Shown piece by piece: positions 55,503 through 64,000 of a DNA stretch of 64,000 nucleotides (the stretch's first letter is position 1; every line of letters starts with the position of its first letter). The translations under genes were made by a program, and so were the position numbers. The stretch is from Chytriomyces cf. hyalinus JEL632. Lineage: Eukaryota; Chytridiomycota; Chytridiomycetes; Chytridiales; Chytriomycetaceae. The stretch is taken from NCBI GenBank assembly GCA_025435555.1, contig JAIWWG010000025.1, positions 310,001-374,000 of the forward strand, written 5' to 3'. The notes below the pieces were generated by a model. It did not search any database and was not told the origin of the DNA. It worked only from the letters and a program-made list of their open reading frames with translations.

Positions 55503-56354
55503 ATGGCAAGTGCACAACTTGAACCCCTCTTTCAACTCCGCGCCATCCCCTAAGACCCCTATCGGATTCATTGCCTGGTCTCACTTCACCTTGCGTTGCG
55601 GTGAACCGCCCAGCATTCCCTTCTCAACTGACGCCACTCACAGCATCTCAACGCTTCCTCACTAACCCTTATCTGTCCTCCCATTAGTCTTCCGGAGTCG
55701 GTGCTGATGATGCCTGTGTTAACCTCGTAAGCAAACTCTTGCTATTCTTCTCTCGCCGCCGTGTCGTTTGACCCTTTCTCGAAATTCCCTACTCAGTTTG
55801 AGGAGATGAAACTGCGTCGCAAATACGCCTTCATTGTGTACAAAATTGACGGAGACCAAATCGTTGTCGATTTGGCTCTCACTGCTGAGGAGTCTGCTGC
55901 GCTTGGCTCCGAAGCTTCTTACGAAAAGTTTATTGCCCAAATGCCTGAGGGCGAGGGGCGTTACGGTGTCTTTGACTTTGAGTACGACACTGGGGCTGAC
56001 GGTATCCGAAACAAGCTGGTCTTCTTCCTGTGGTATGGATTGCATGGCGGACTGGTGTTGACTCATGATACAAAATTTATTCACTTTTCTTGGTGTTGAC
56101 CAGGGCCCCTGACACTGCCAGAATCAAGTCGCGCATGCTGTACGCCTCCTCAAAGCAGGCAATCCGCCTCAGATTGAACGGAATCAATACTGAGATCCAG
56201 TGCACTGACCCAGCTGAGGTACATAACGGCTTATTTGATTCATAGCCATATTCTGCCAGTTAACATTGGAACTGTTTTTCAGCTCTCCTTCGAGTCCGTG
56301 TTTGAAAAGCTGGCTCCTTCTGACGCCAAGCCAGTCCACAAAGCAGCCAAGTAA
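55503..56354 (+). CDS. COF1: Cofilin / actin-depolymerising factor
   Basis: Severs and depolymerises actin filaments. The second exon reads SSGVGADDACVNL, the conserved cofilin N-terminus. The initiator Met must come from a separate exon, as often in cofilin genes: AAAATG at 55503-55505 followed by GCAAGT (a GC donor), with the acceptor CATTAG at 55687. Further introns at about 55730-55796, 56032-56102 and 56219-56281 separate FEEMKLRRKYAFIVYKIDG, YEKFIAQMPEGEGRYGVFDF, NKLVFFLWAPDTARIKSRML, YASSKQAIRLRLNGI and LSFESVFEKLAPSD. The actin-binding long helix (SRMLYASSK) and the regulatory N-terminal Ser are present. It ends HKAAK. The exon-1 call is inference; the protein identity is not. Confidence 0.9.
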
Positions 56355-56924
56355 AAGTGCTTCTCACACACACATACACACACCTTTTTCTGTAACTTTT
56401 CGTTATTCTACATCTTTGGGCTATGCATTGTGTCTCTTGTTTTTTTTTTCCCGCTCGCATAAACTGTGTTTTGTTTTGGACTCTGAAATTCACAGTTAAA
56501 ACCAAACTGGGTAAATGCGGTGCACGGCGGTAAAGAAGAGCAAATAATGTGCATAAACAAGAAGCCGTGCTCGAGGTACTGACGCAAATGCAGAGCTCTG
56601 CAGCTGTTTCAAAAAGCAGAGGCGGCGAATTTATATTGGACTCTAAAAGTAAAAAATTTGGTAAAAGCAACTGGCGCCTTCATTTTCGTACATCGTTGCC
56701 TCGTTTGCGGGCAGCAGCATGGCCAGACATGCGCAAACAAACCCGCGGGTCAGGGAACAATGCGTATATAAAAAAAGTGGGTGGGTATCTTATCGGTTGT
56801 ATGAGCACAGAATTAGAACAATGGAATCGAGGGGATGGATGGTCGTCACACTTTTTTTTTGACCAAGAAAAGCTCCCAGAATTGCAGACAACTCCGACAT
56901 CACTCACCCAAAACTGCAACAACC
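56355..56924. other. Intergenic with TATA-like element
   Basis: A 570-base spacer. A run of T lies near 56440, and a strong TATA word (GTATATAAAAAAAG) at about 56763-56776 is upstream of the next gene. No gene is supported. Confidence 0.5.
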
Positions 56925-59900
56925 ATGGACTCGAGTTCACATGTAACCAGCAACCCTTGCACGACGAAACCGATCCTTAAGCGTCCCTTCCAGACGCCTG
57001 CCCTCACGATTGGGAATAGACACGCTGCAGATGCCCTGACGCACAGCCAAGACAGCTTTTCAACATCGCCAACTGGATGGATGGACAACGGAGTGATGGC
57101 AATGGTCAGACAACGCCGCGTTAGTTTTTCGGCAGAGTTGCTCAACGACGAGGGCAGACACGTGCCACACACTGAGGCTGAGGCCGAGAGACAGCGAGGA
57201 AAGGGACAAGGATCAGCCGCACAGAATATGTCTCCGCCGCAAGGGCTGTTCTACTCCGAAACCAATGACTCGTTCAATGCCCTTGAGGACTATCAGAGCG
57301 GTTGCGAAAGCGACGACGAAGCCGACGAAGACAGCTTGAGCGGTGCCTTGAACGGAGGCCCTCTCTTCCGCGTGGTTAGCTACTACTCTCTTTATTCTTG
57401 TCTCGCTGCAAGGGACACATCATGTCTAGGGGAAACGGGTTTCACCCGTGGATGGATGGATTTACACTCGCCCGCTCAAAAATATTTGACAAAAAACAAC
57501 TGATCGCCACACACCCTCTCCTTCCACTTGCAGGGAAGCATCGACACCCCATTGACGACTACTTCAGCTACAACCCTTACGGAAATAACAATGACAAGCA
57601 CCGTTGACACTGTCGCTGCTGCGCCTCCACTGACGCCTCAAGCTACGCCTCCAACTGCTGCACCAGTCCGCACACGTGGGGCAAAAAAGCCCGCCGGTCC
57701 ACCTCGCACAGCGTGGCAGCTCTTTCTCTACGGCAACGGTGCTCACAGTGACGACGAGGAAGACGAGGAAGACGCTGTTCCTGACGCGTCGCTCCGCCCA
57801 AACACGGCCGATGCGATTGTCCAAACAACTGACAATTCTGGCTCGACTGTAAATCCTAAAATTGCGACAAAATATCCCAGCCCGCTTCAACTCGTGGACT
57901 ATCAAGAACTCATTTCTCTTGGCGAGTTTGTGTCTGGTTCGTCCCTCTCGACGATAGAAGTGCCTGAAGTTAGAGACAAGGAAATAGATACAGTTCTGAT
58001 CGCGCAAATCGACGCTTCACTTACATCGTCTACTTCGTCAACGCCAACAGCCGTGTCGCCCAGCCAACCTGCGTCGCCGACAAAATACTTCTTCAACATG
58101 TGGTCCTTCTCTACAACGAAAGCTCCTAAAGTTGAAGTTCCGGAACCCGTCATTGTCAGTGAACCAGTGCAACAACCGGAAGTTGTTCAGCCTGCACCAG
58201 TATACACCATTAGCCCAGACGTTCCACTGGCAGTGCCCGACAGAAACCAGCCTGAAATCTTCAAACCCGTCGCGCCTGTATCGATAAAGAGATTTACGTG
58301 GGGAAACGTCAGCACAGCAGTTTACAACACTGCTTTATCACCGGTCCGCTTAGCCACAGCCTTGTCTCCCCTCAAAATAACTAACGTGGAATTGAACAAA
58401 GACGACGAGACCACTCTCTTGGCGACATCACCAGTCGACGCTCTCGGCCCCACCTCGTTCGCCGATGTTGCTCACCCTAAAGAGCTTGCTGCTGTCACGC
58501 TTGGAATTACCAGTGTGCCGCATGAAAAAGAAGCTCATCCAGAGGGATCCGTAATGCACCGTCGTCTTAAAGAACATGACTTGATCATGAAATCGGCAAA
58601 AGAAAATCTTGACGAACTGGATTTTCTCTCTCAACCAGCCAACAGTTCCGCGGAAGTTTTCTCTTGGGCCACCTTTCAAGCTCTCTCTGCTGCCTCAGAA
58701 ACACTGAACCTTTTCAGCAACATTACGGAAAAAGCTGCTAATGTGACTGGCAATCCTCAGATTTTGGTAAATGCTCGCGACAGTGTGCTTGGTCGTGCCA
58801 AAGGAGTGGTTGGCTGGGTCACTGGAGGCAAGACGGCTCAATCGCTGATCAACAAGGCTCGTCGTCAAATTCCTGACGTTTTCGACCACGCGCTATCGAC
58901 TGCCATTGGCATTGAACATGTGGCGCCTGGTGTTCCTCCGGCCCCCAAAAAGTCCTCGCTTCTGTCTTCAATGTTGCCTCTGGAACGCGTCAGAACATTC
59001 CTAGGTCCCCGTCAAGATGCTGTTACTGCAGATGATGTCAAACCAGTCAAGTTTGTCGGCGCTCACCTGAAAACATTTGACAACTTTTACATGAGCAACT
59101 CTCCAATAACTGGCACTGTTCCTGAAGATGGGCAAGAAATTCCACGTCTGGTTGCCACGAACGCGCCGTCTTTCTCGTTTTCCTCTGTTGGGGGTCCTGC
59201 GGACGCTTTGTACCTTGTTGGGACGGCCAAGACGCTTTTGCAACAGTTCAAGCCTCAACTGTTCTCGCAACGCGACGGTTTCAAGTGGCTTGGCTGCGGG
59301 TATGGAAGCGTCGTTGCTGCTGCCATGGCGCTCCAGCTCGGTTTTGAGGGGCTTGAGCAAGTTCGTCTCATGTTTGAGCGCATCGAAAAGCTGAACAGTG
59401 AAAGGTGTGTTCAAATGGTTTTGAACCCCGAAGATATTTCTTTTAACCAGATTTTTTCACAGCCTTTTTTGCGGCATGGGAAAAATGTCAAGCCTTCTCT
59501 CAGCCGAGCTTGATGCGTTGATTCCAGAAGACATTTCTAGCGCCACCTGGGACAATTTGTTCATCTCTGTCACACTCGCACCGCAAATGTCGAATGAACT
59601 CATTTCGGTGTTCAACTCCAAACAAAAATTGATTGATGCCATCCTCGCATCGTGTTACGTTCCGGTATGTGTATCAGCTGAAGTTCTTTTGCCATGAAGC
59701 TTGAACTAACTTTTCCTCCATCTTTTATCAATTTCACGCAGCTCGTCCATGAGGCGCCCAAAAAAATTCACAACCCTTCCACTGGTAATTACGGCTTTGG
59801 AATCTCCGGCGCCATGACAAACAGACTCCCTCTGTTTGATGCCATGACCGTTACCGTCTCCCCTGTTCCTGGTGAAGGAAACATTTCCCCCTGGTCCAAA

Positions 59901-60113
59901 ACTTTGACGCAGTCGCAATTCGACGCTGGCTTTGCCGTTTCTGAGAAAGGCCCATCCAATATTGAAACCGCTTTTCAAGACAACTTGTACACCAATAATG
60001 GCAATGTCGCCCCTACAAGACCGTTCAAGGCTGGCCTCGCTGATTGCCGCAACTGGGTGCAAACCATGGCAGACAGTGGAAGAATGACGCAAACAGCCTT
60101 CAGCTGGTTTTAA
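56925..60113 (+). CDS. Patatin/ATGL-like pseudoenzyme with N-terminal RVxF region
   Basis: Starts MDSSSHVTSNPCTTKPILKR (another ATG is in frame at 56835). The N-terminus has PILKRPF and RQRRVSFSAELL, an RVxF motif at about 57118-57129. An intron (about 57376-57533) joins LFRV to GSIDTPLTTTSA. A long disordered part with acidic and Pro-rich stretches follows. The C-terminal third is a PNPLA fold like ATGL: SVGGPADALYLVGTAKTLLQ, WLGCGYGSVVAAAMALQLGF, LFISVTLAPQMSNELI, KQKLIDAILASCYVP, and GISGAMTNRLPLFDAMTVTV with SPVPGEGNISPW. Active enzymes have G-x-S-x-G and D-G-[GA]; here they read G-C-G-Y-G (59292-59306) and S-G-A, so both dyad residues are lost. Introns at 59405-59462 and about 59665-59742 fit in phase. 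Confidence 0.75.
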
Positions 60114-60807
60114 TTACCCTCTCGCCGTAACACCAAACATTTCTTTCTTGTTCAGTTGTCGTGTTTTTGTCTCAATCCCAGTACTTTTTTTTTCTTCAAG
60201 CATCTCTGGATTCACACACACACACTCTCTCCCTGTTCCATCCTTCCCCTCCCTCCCTCCCCTAAGCATTATTTATTCTATAATGTCTTTTTTTTTTTTG
60301 CCCTCATACGCTGACTTTGACTTATAAATGAGGTGGGTGGACCGCTGGTTGGGTCCAGTTGCTGCATTAGCAGATGATCGACGTACTGACATCAGGTTGT
60401 GCATGTTATGCTGCTGCATTTTCGTGTCTCTGTTTGCGCAACCATTTTTTCCTTGAATCAGCTTTTTCTAATTTTTCACACTATTTAAAGTCTTCCCCTT
60501 TTTTAACTAAACTCATCCCTTTTTTTAAAATGTTTCACACTTCCCATTTTCCAACACACGACAAAAGAAAGAAATTAAAGACCTCATTTATGACTTCACA
60601 TGAAATAGAAAATGGATGACGGGGACAGTCATTAGTAATAATCTGATAAACACATTTTAAATAAACACGAAACTGTAATTTTTAAATAAAATTGTATTTT
60701 CGGTAAAAATGTAAATTAGGAGCGTGCTTGAACCCTAACTTACTTGGGCTCGTGCAATTTTTAAAAATGGAAAGCATGCGTATTTGTGTAACCTTTAACA
60801 CCAGGAA
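60114..60807. other. Intergenic, AT-rich, no gene seen
   Basis: A 694-base spacer with long T runs, CA repeats near 60214-60228 and several TTTAAATAAA-like words. It is likely the 3' flank of the patatin-like gene and promoter of the next. No gene is supported. Confidence 0.5.
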
Positions 60808-61554
60808 ATGTCAGCTGCACAACAACCACAGCCAATGACAGGAGGAGGTGTGGCACTCAGGCGCGAGCACAGCAACAGCACCAAGGGTCTGAAGCTGGGT
60901 CTATCCCTGCTATGGCTGCATCACAAGGGCAAGAGCGCTGCACTGGCTCCATTCTCGGCCGCTGACGCTGAGCACGGTCCAACAAAGGAGATCACAGCGG
61001 CACAGGAACCCCTATCAGCGAGGAGTGGCTCTGAGGAGTTGATCCAACCAGGAGTAGACGGCGTATTGGGAGCATCGCTGTCTCGATCACGGTCTGTTTC
61101 GCACTCGGTGGCTCGGTCCAGGCACCAACGCACGTCATCTTTGACATTGAATTCGAGCTCCCAAGCGGCGTATCCCACCATCGTGATGAAGAGTGCTGTT
61201 GCTGGTGGCTCTATTCGGGGGAAAATGACGACGACGAGCAGCAACAACGCCCGTGATACCATGATTGATCAAACAAGCGGGCAAGCTCAGTTCCATGTTC
61301 TCCCAATCGCTCCTGCCGCTTTTGAACGGCGACGCAAGTCGGTGGCTACTGCTCCCACAAACTATGCAAGCGGGACAAAGACGTCACCGACTCCGTCGCT
61401 CTCTGCTCGCAAAAGCGCGGCATCGCTTGAAAGAATACAGCCCAAGTCGGACGATGAGATTGGTGGCATCTACGGCTGGTCTGAGGAGGAAGCTGCGCGG
61501 GCGAACGAGGAGTACATTCGGTTTATGAAGGCGAAAGGTGCCACACTGGCTTGA
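60808..61554 (+). CDS. Disordered protein P1, LPIAPAAFERRR / YGWxEEEAA family
   Basis: A 248-residue intronless frame, ATG at 60808. It begins MSAAQQPQPMTGGGVALRRE and is Ser/Ala-rich with RSRSVSHSVARSR. Two blocks are shared with the gene at 62890: QFHVLPIAPAAFERRRKSV (about 61289-61345) and the C-terminal GGIYGWSEEEAARANEEY followed by IRFMKAKGATLA. The first block has a basic R-R-R-K-S site, a good protein kinase A target. The second looks like a short conserved helix. No known domain; disorder elsewhere. Confidence 0.65.
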   Translation: MSAAQQPQPMTGGGVALRREHSNSTKGLKLGLSLLWLHHKGKSAALAPFSAADAEHGPTKEITAAQEPLSARSGSEELIQPGVDGVLGASLSRSRSVSHSVARSRHQRTSSLTLNSSSQAAYPTIVMKSAVAGGSIRGKMTTTSSNNARDTMIDQTSGQAQFHVLPIAPAAFERRRKSVATAPTNYASGTKTSPTPSLSARKSAASLERIQPKSDDEIGGIYGWSEEEAARANEEYIRFMKAKGATLA

Positions 61555-61972
61555 ATGTTGTGCGAAGATTGTTCACTCAATGTTTGGTTTTTTGTGCTTA
61601 CTGCTGCTTTTTTTTACAGAGAATAGTTCTTCTCTTTCTATTCTATAATAAATCTAGTGCTGCTGCTGCTGCGAAGGAGTTGGTTGGCGTTGGGTGATGG
61701 GGAGTGTTGGATAAGAAGGCATGCACAACACACGCGGACCAGTCGCCGAGGAGTGGTCTGGATCGCAGAAGGGCAGTCCAGACTGCGCGGCCCGTGCCAA
61801 GCTGGTCCGAAAGGGCCCCTTTGCCAAGCGCAATGTTCTTTTTTGGACCAGGGTGGCGTGCGTGGTTTGGGTTGCACAAACAAAAACAAAGCGTTCCCTT
61901 TTTATTTAAAAGCAACCCAACAAATCTTTGCCCTTGCCCACAAAAAACTCTCTTGAACACAAAGACACACAC
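61555..61972. other. Intergenic, no gene seen
   Basis: A 418-base spacer. A GCT trinucleotide run lies near 61659-61671 and TTTTTATTTAAAAG near 61897. Frames here have no recognisable product. Confidence 0.45.
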
Positions 61973-62377
61973 ATGTGCCACTCAGCCGTCTGCTCGTCAA
62001 AGTCCACTGCCAAGCGGGCAGTCGTACCCCCCATTCCACGCGTCTTCAAAGCCCCGCGTTCCATGAGCATTGATCGTGCTCTCCTGCCCACCAGTCCAAC
62101 TGCTCTTCGGGCCTCAACCGCGCACAACTTCCAAAACAATGGATACTCTGACCAGGCAGTCTCATCAGCGTGGATAGAACCCCTCGATCTGGATGGATCA
62201 CTTTTAGACTCTCATTCGGATTTCTCCACACGTGGTTCATTATCCCCGCCAGGATCACCGCAACAACAACCCTCCTCTCCCATCGCGGGCGAAACATTTC
62301 AGCTGCCCGTCTTGTCTGCACCGATTCCTCGGCGAGCCAGGACGACGGCTTCGTTTCTGTTTCTGCAGCAATTTTGA
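61973..62377 (+). CDS. Small disordered protein, RVFKxPR family, between P1 and P2
   Basis: A 134-residue intronless frame, ATG at 61973. It begins MCHSAVCSSKSTAKRAV and carries VPPIPRVFKAPRSMSIDR, the same R-V-F-K-x-P-R block as the small proteins at 36575 and 37452, some 24 kb away. Near the end ETFQLPVLSAPIPRRART resembles EFQLLPIAPAAFERRR of its neighbour P2, so it links the two sets. A Ser/Pro-rich middle (SLSPPGSPQQQPSSP) lies between. It ends SFLFLQQF. Function unknown. Confidence 0.55.
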   Translation: MCHSAVCSSKSTAKRAVVPPIPRVFKAPRSMSIDRALLPTSPTALRASTAHNFQNNGYSDQAVSSAWIEPLDLDGSLLDSHSDFSTRGSLSPPGSPQQQPSSPIAGETFQLPVLSAPIPRRARTTASFLFLQQF

Positions 62378-62889
62378 ATGCTGCGGTTATCGCGTTTTTT
62401 TTGCTTTCCCTTCATTCCTTTTTTTTTCCCGTCTTTAAAAGTATACCGTTAATAATGAATATGCCACGTGTTTGCGTGTATATTGCTGCTGTTTGCTGTG
62501 TTGTTGTTGTTGTTGTTGTGGTGGTGGTGGTGGAACGCGCCCATTGTGAAGAGGGACCGTGTCTGTGCGACTGTGGGAGAAAGGTCCGTGTCTGACTCAA
62601 GCCGCCCGCTGCTGGTGAGACCCACCGCAACCACGAATTCTCCCCGCTCTGTTGTTGGGACTGGCGCAAATCACGTGGTTGAGTCCTCGTGACTTGTCCG
62701 CGACCACCGGCGACAACTGCAAGTGAGCAATCGTGATTCAACATTTATCACCTTTAAATTATTGTTGGTCCCAAAACGCCCCACCCCACCCACCCACGCC
62801 CGCGCAACTCCACCCCACTTGATCGCGGCGAAAGATCACCTCCCCGTATTGCCATTTATACACACCCTAGCAACAAGAAGCCAATCGCT
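62378..62889. other. Intergenic with TTG/GTG run
   Basis: A 512-base spacer holding a TTG then GTG trinucleotide run at about 62500-62533 and C-rich sequence near 62775-62815. No gene is supported. Confidence 0.5.
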
Positions 62890-63600
62890 ATGAACATGAC
62901 CCACTCCAAGTCCGCTGGCCCAGTTGCAACCTCAAGCTCGCGCAGCAAGAGCATCTCACGCAGTCCATGCAGCAAACAACGATCGCGTCAAAGATCAAAC
63001 ACAAACCCTCCAGCAGTAACAATGACGCCAGAAGGATTCAACTCGGCCCAAGCACCGCTACCCCACATTCTCATCAAACCGACCCCGCCACGCAAATCCT
63101 CACTTCAAGCGCCCGCACCTGCATCGGCGGCAACTCTTACTCCCGCTTCTGCAAACCGTAACCCCGCTGCTGCAACTCATACCCGCACGCCGAGCCAGAC
63201 CGAGTTCCAACTTCTCCCTATCGCTCCAGCCGCATTTGAGCGCCGACGACCCTCGCTTCCGCCCTCACCGAGCACGCCTTCCATTTTCCTTACAAGCGCC
63301 TCTTCAATTGCTACAGAAGATGACTTGGTCTCGCCGTCGTCGCCGGGCACCCCGACGAGTATGACAGCTAGCATGACAAATCAGTCGACATGGGCTGGCC
63401 ATCGCCGTAAATCGTCCCTCTCGAGTGTATCAAGTGGCGTGAACATGTCCCGGCGTAGCTACTCGTCGTTTGAAAAGGTGCAACGCCGCGCAGAGGCCGA
63501 TATGAAGGGGGTGTATGGGTGGACCGAGGAAGAAGCGGCGCATTACAACCAAGAGTATGTTGCGTTTATGAAATCGAAGGGGGTCAACATTGCCGTATAG
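62890..63600 (+). CDS. Disordered protein P2, LPIAPAAFERRR / YGWxEEEAA family
   Basis: A 236-residue intronless frame, ATG at 62890. It begins MNMTHSKSAGPVATSSSRSK with many R-S sites, contains PHILIKPTPPRKSSL, then TEFQLLPIAPAAFERRRPSL (about 63200-63260), HRRKSSLSSVSSG, and ends GVYGWTEEEAAHYNQEY followed by VAFMKSKGVNIAV. The two blocks align with P1, and the order and spacing to the end are alike, so the pair arose by duplication. No catalytic domain. Confidence 0.65.
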   Translation: MNMTHSKSAGPVATSSSRSKSISRSPCSKQRSRQRSNTNPPAVTMTPEGFNSAQAPLPHILIKPTPPRKSSLQAPAPASAATLTPASANRNPAAATHTRTPSQTEFQLLPIAPAAFERRRPSLPPSPSTPSIFLTSASSIATEDDLVSPSSPGTPTSMTASMTNQSTWAGHRRKSSLSSVSSGVNMSRRSYSSFEKVQRRAEADMKGVYGWTEEEAAHYNQEYVAFMKSKGVNIAV

Positions 63601-64000
63601 TTTTTGAGGATTGGGGGATGACTGGTCTGTTGTTTGTGCCGGTGGGTGGTACCGGTCAACCTGGGGCGCGTTCCGTTTGATCAGATGGATGCTATGAAGA
63701 CTATGAAAGTAAACAGAATAGAGAAGTGGGAATGTAGAAGAAAAGAAGTGTGAAAGTAAACAGAATAGAGCAAGAATATTTGAACAACAAAGATTTGCAC
63801 TTTAACATCAAGGTTCAACAAGTGGGTGGCACCCGCACCCACCAACCTTCGAAAGCATTGAAAACGCAGTCAACCCGTTCCAACCCAACACGCAACACAT
63901 ACAACAAAGGTTTATTGACAACGAAGAACAGTCTATTCGGTTAAATGAGATGAGGTCGATTGCGTCCTGGAAAGGCTTCGAAGAGTGCCTGACTTCCTTG
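63601..64000. other. Right-edge intergenic with 20-base direct repeat
   Basis: TGAAAGTAAACAGAATAGAG occurs twice, at 63704-63723 and 63751-63770. Short GTGGGTGG / CACCCAC inverted words lie at about 63820-63845. No gene is supported to the window end. Confidence 0.6.

Noticed and set aside
62412-62744. His/Thr-run frame on the minus strand
   Set aside because: Produced by the TTG/GTG microsatellite; no other support.
63820-63845. GTGGGTGG / CACCCAC inverted words as a terminator or transposon end
   Set aside because: Arms of only seven bases in G/C-rich text; expected by chance.
1-64000. CRISPR array, rRNA, complete transposon or viral insertion
   Set aside because: No regular spacer-repeat pattern, no rRNA-like block and no reverse transcriptase, transposase or capsid-like frame was found.

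Overview
The window is nuclear DNA of a zoosporic fungus, probably a chytrid. It is gene-dense and carries many short GT-AG introns. A fungal-type (YAT-like) amino acid permease and fungal WD40, GATA and small disordered proteins sit beside an IFT70/TTC30 flagellar transport gene and a Hippo-type (MST) kinase with a SARAH tail. Terrestrial yeasts and moulds lack flagellar genes. All exon joins were made by eye from splice signals and frame, so boundaries are approximate unless stated.

Left part (1-35 kb) is mostly conserved housekeeping genes: a chromodomain/PHD chromatin protein (cut by the window edge), a DUF2415-type WD40 protein, an acidic unknown, a diverged 3-hydroxyisobutyryl-CoA hydrolase (mS47-like?) divergent from IFT70, a CYTH/TTM protein, an HHxxxDG acyltransferase, an amino acid permease, a thioredoxin-MPDU1 fusion divergent from the MST kinase, a mitochondrial carrier with C-terminal EF hands, an elongin-A-like protein, RAD51, a USP12/46 deubiquitinase, two membrane proteins and an NmrA-like oxidoreductase.

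Middle (36-40 kb) is a cluster of five small intronless genes for disordered proteins that share short motifs. They are followed by a multi-pass membrane protein, an RLG-repeat protein, an MGRN1-type RING ligase and a GATA factor.

Right part (47-64 kb) holds the most unusual material. Three neighbouring paralogues encode single-pass, receptor-like proteins whose cytoplasmic tails all carry SILK and RVxF motifs, the docking signature of protein phosphatase 1 (PP1), and end in the same acidic D-N-D-D-W-R motif. An RluA-type pseudouridine synthase interrupts the array. Then come Sec61 gamma, cofilin, a patatin/ATGL-fold protein that has lost both catalytic residues but has an N-terminal RVxF motif, and a trio of related disordered proteins.

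The best candidates for something undescribed are the SILK/RVxF receptor-like array, the dead-patatin protein with a PP1 motif, the thioredoxin-MPDU1 fusion, the carrier-EF-hand fusion and the two clusters of small motif-sharing proteins. I saw no tRNA, rRNA, CRISPR array or complete transposon.
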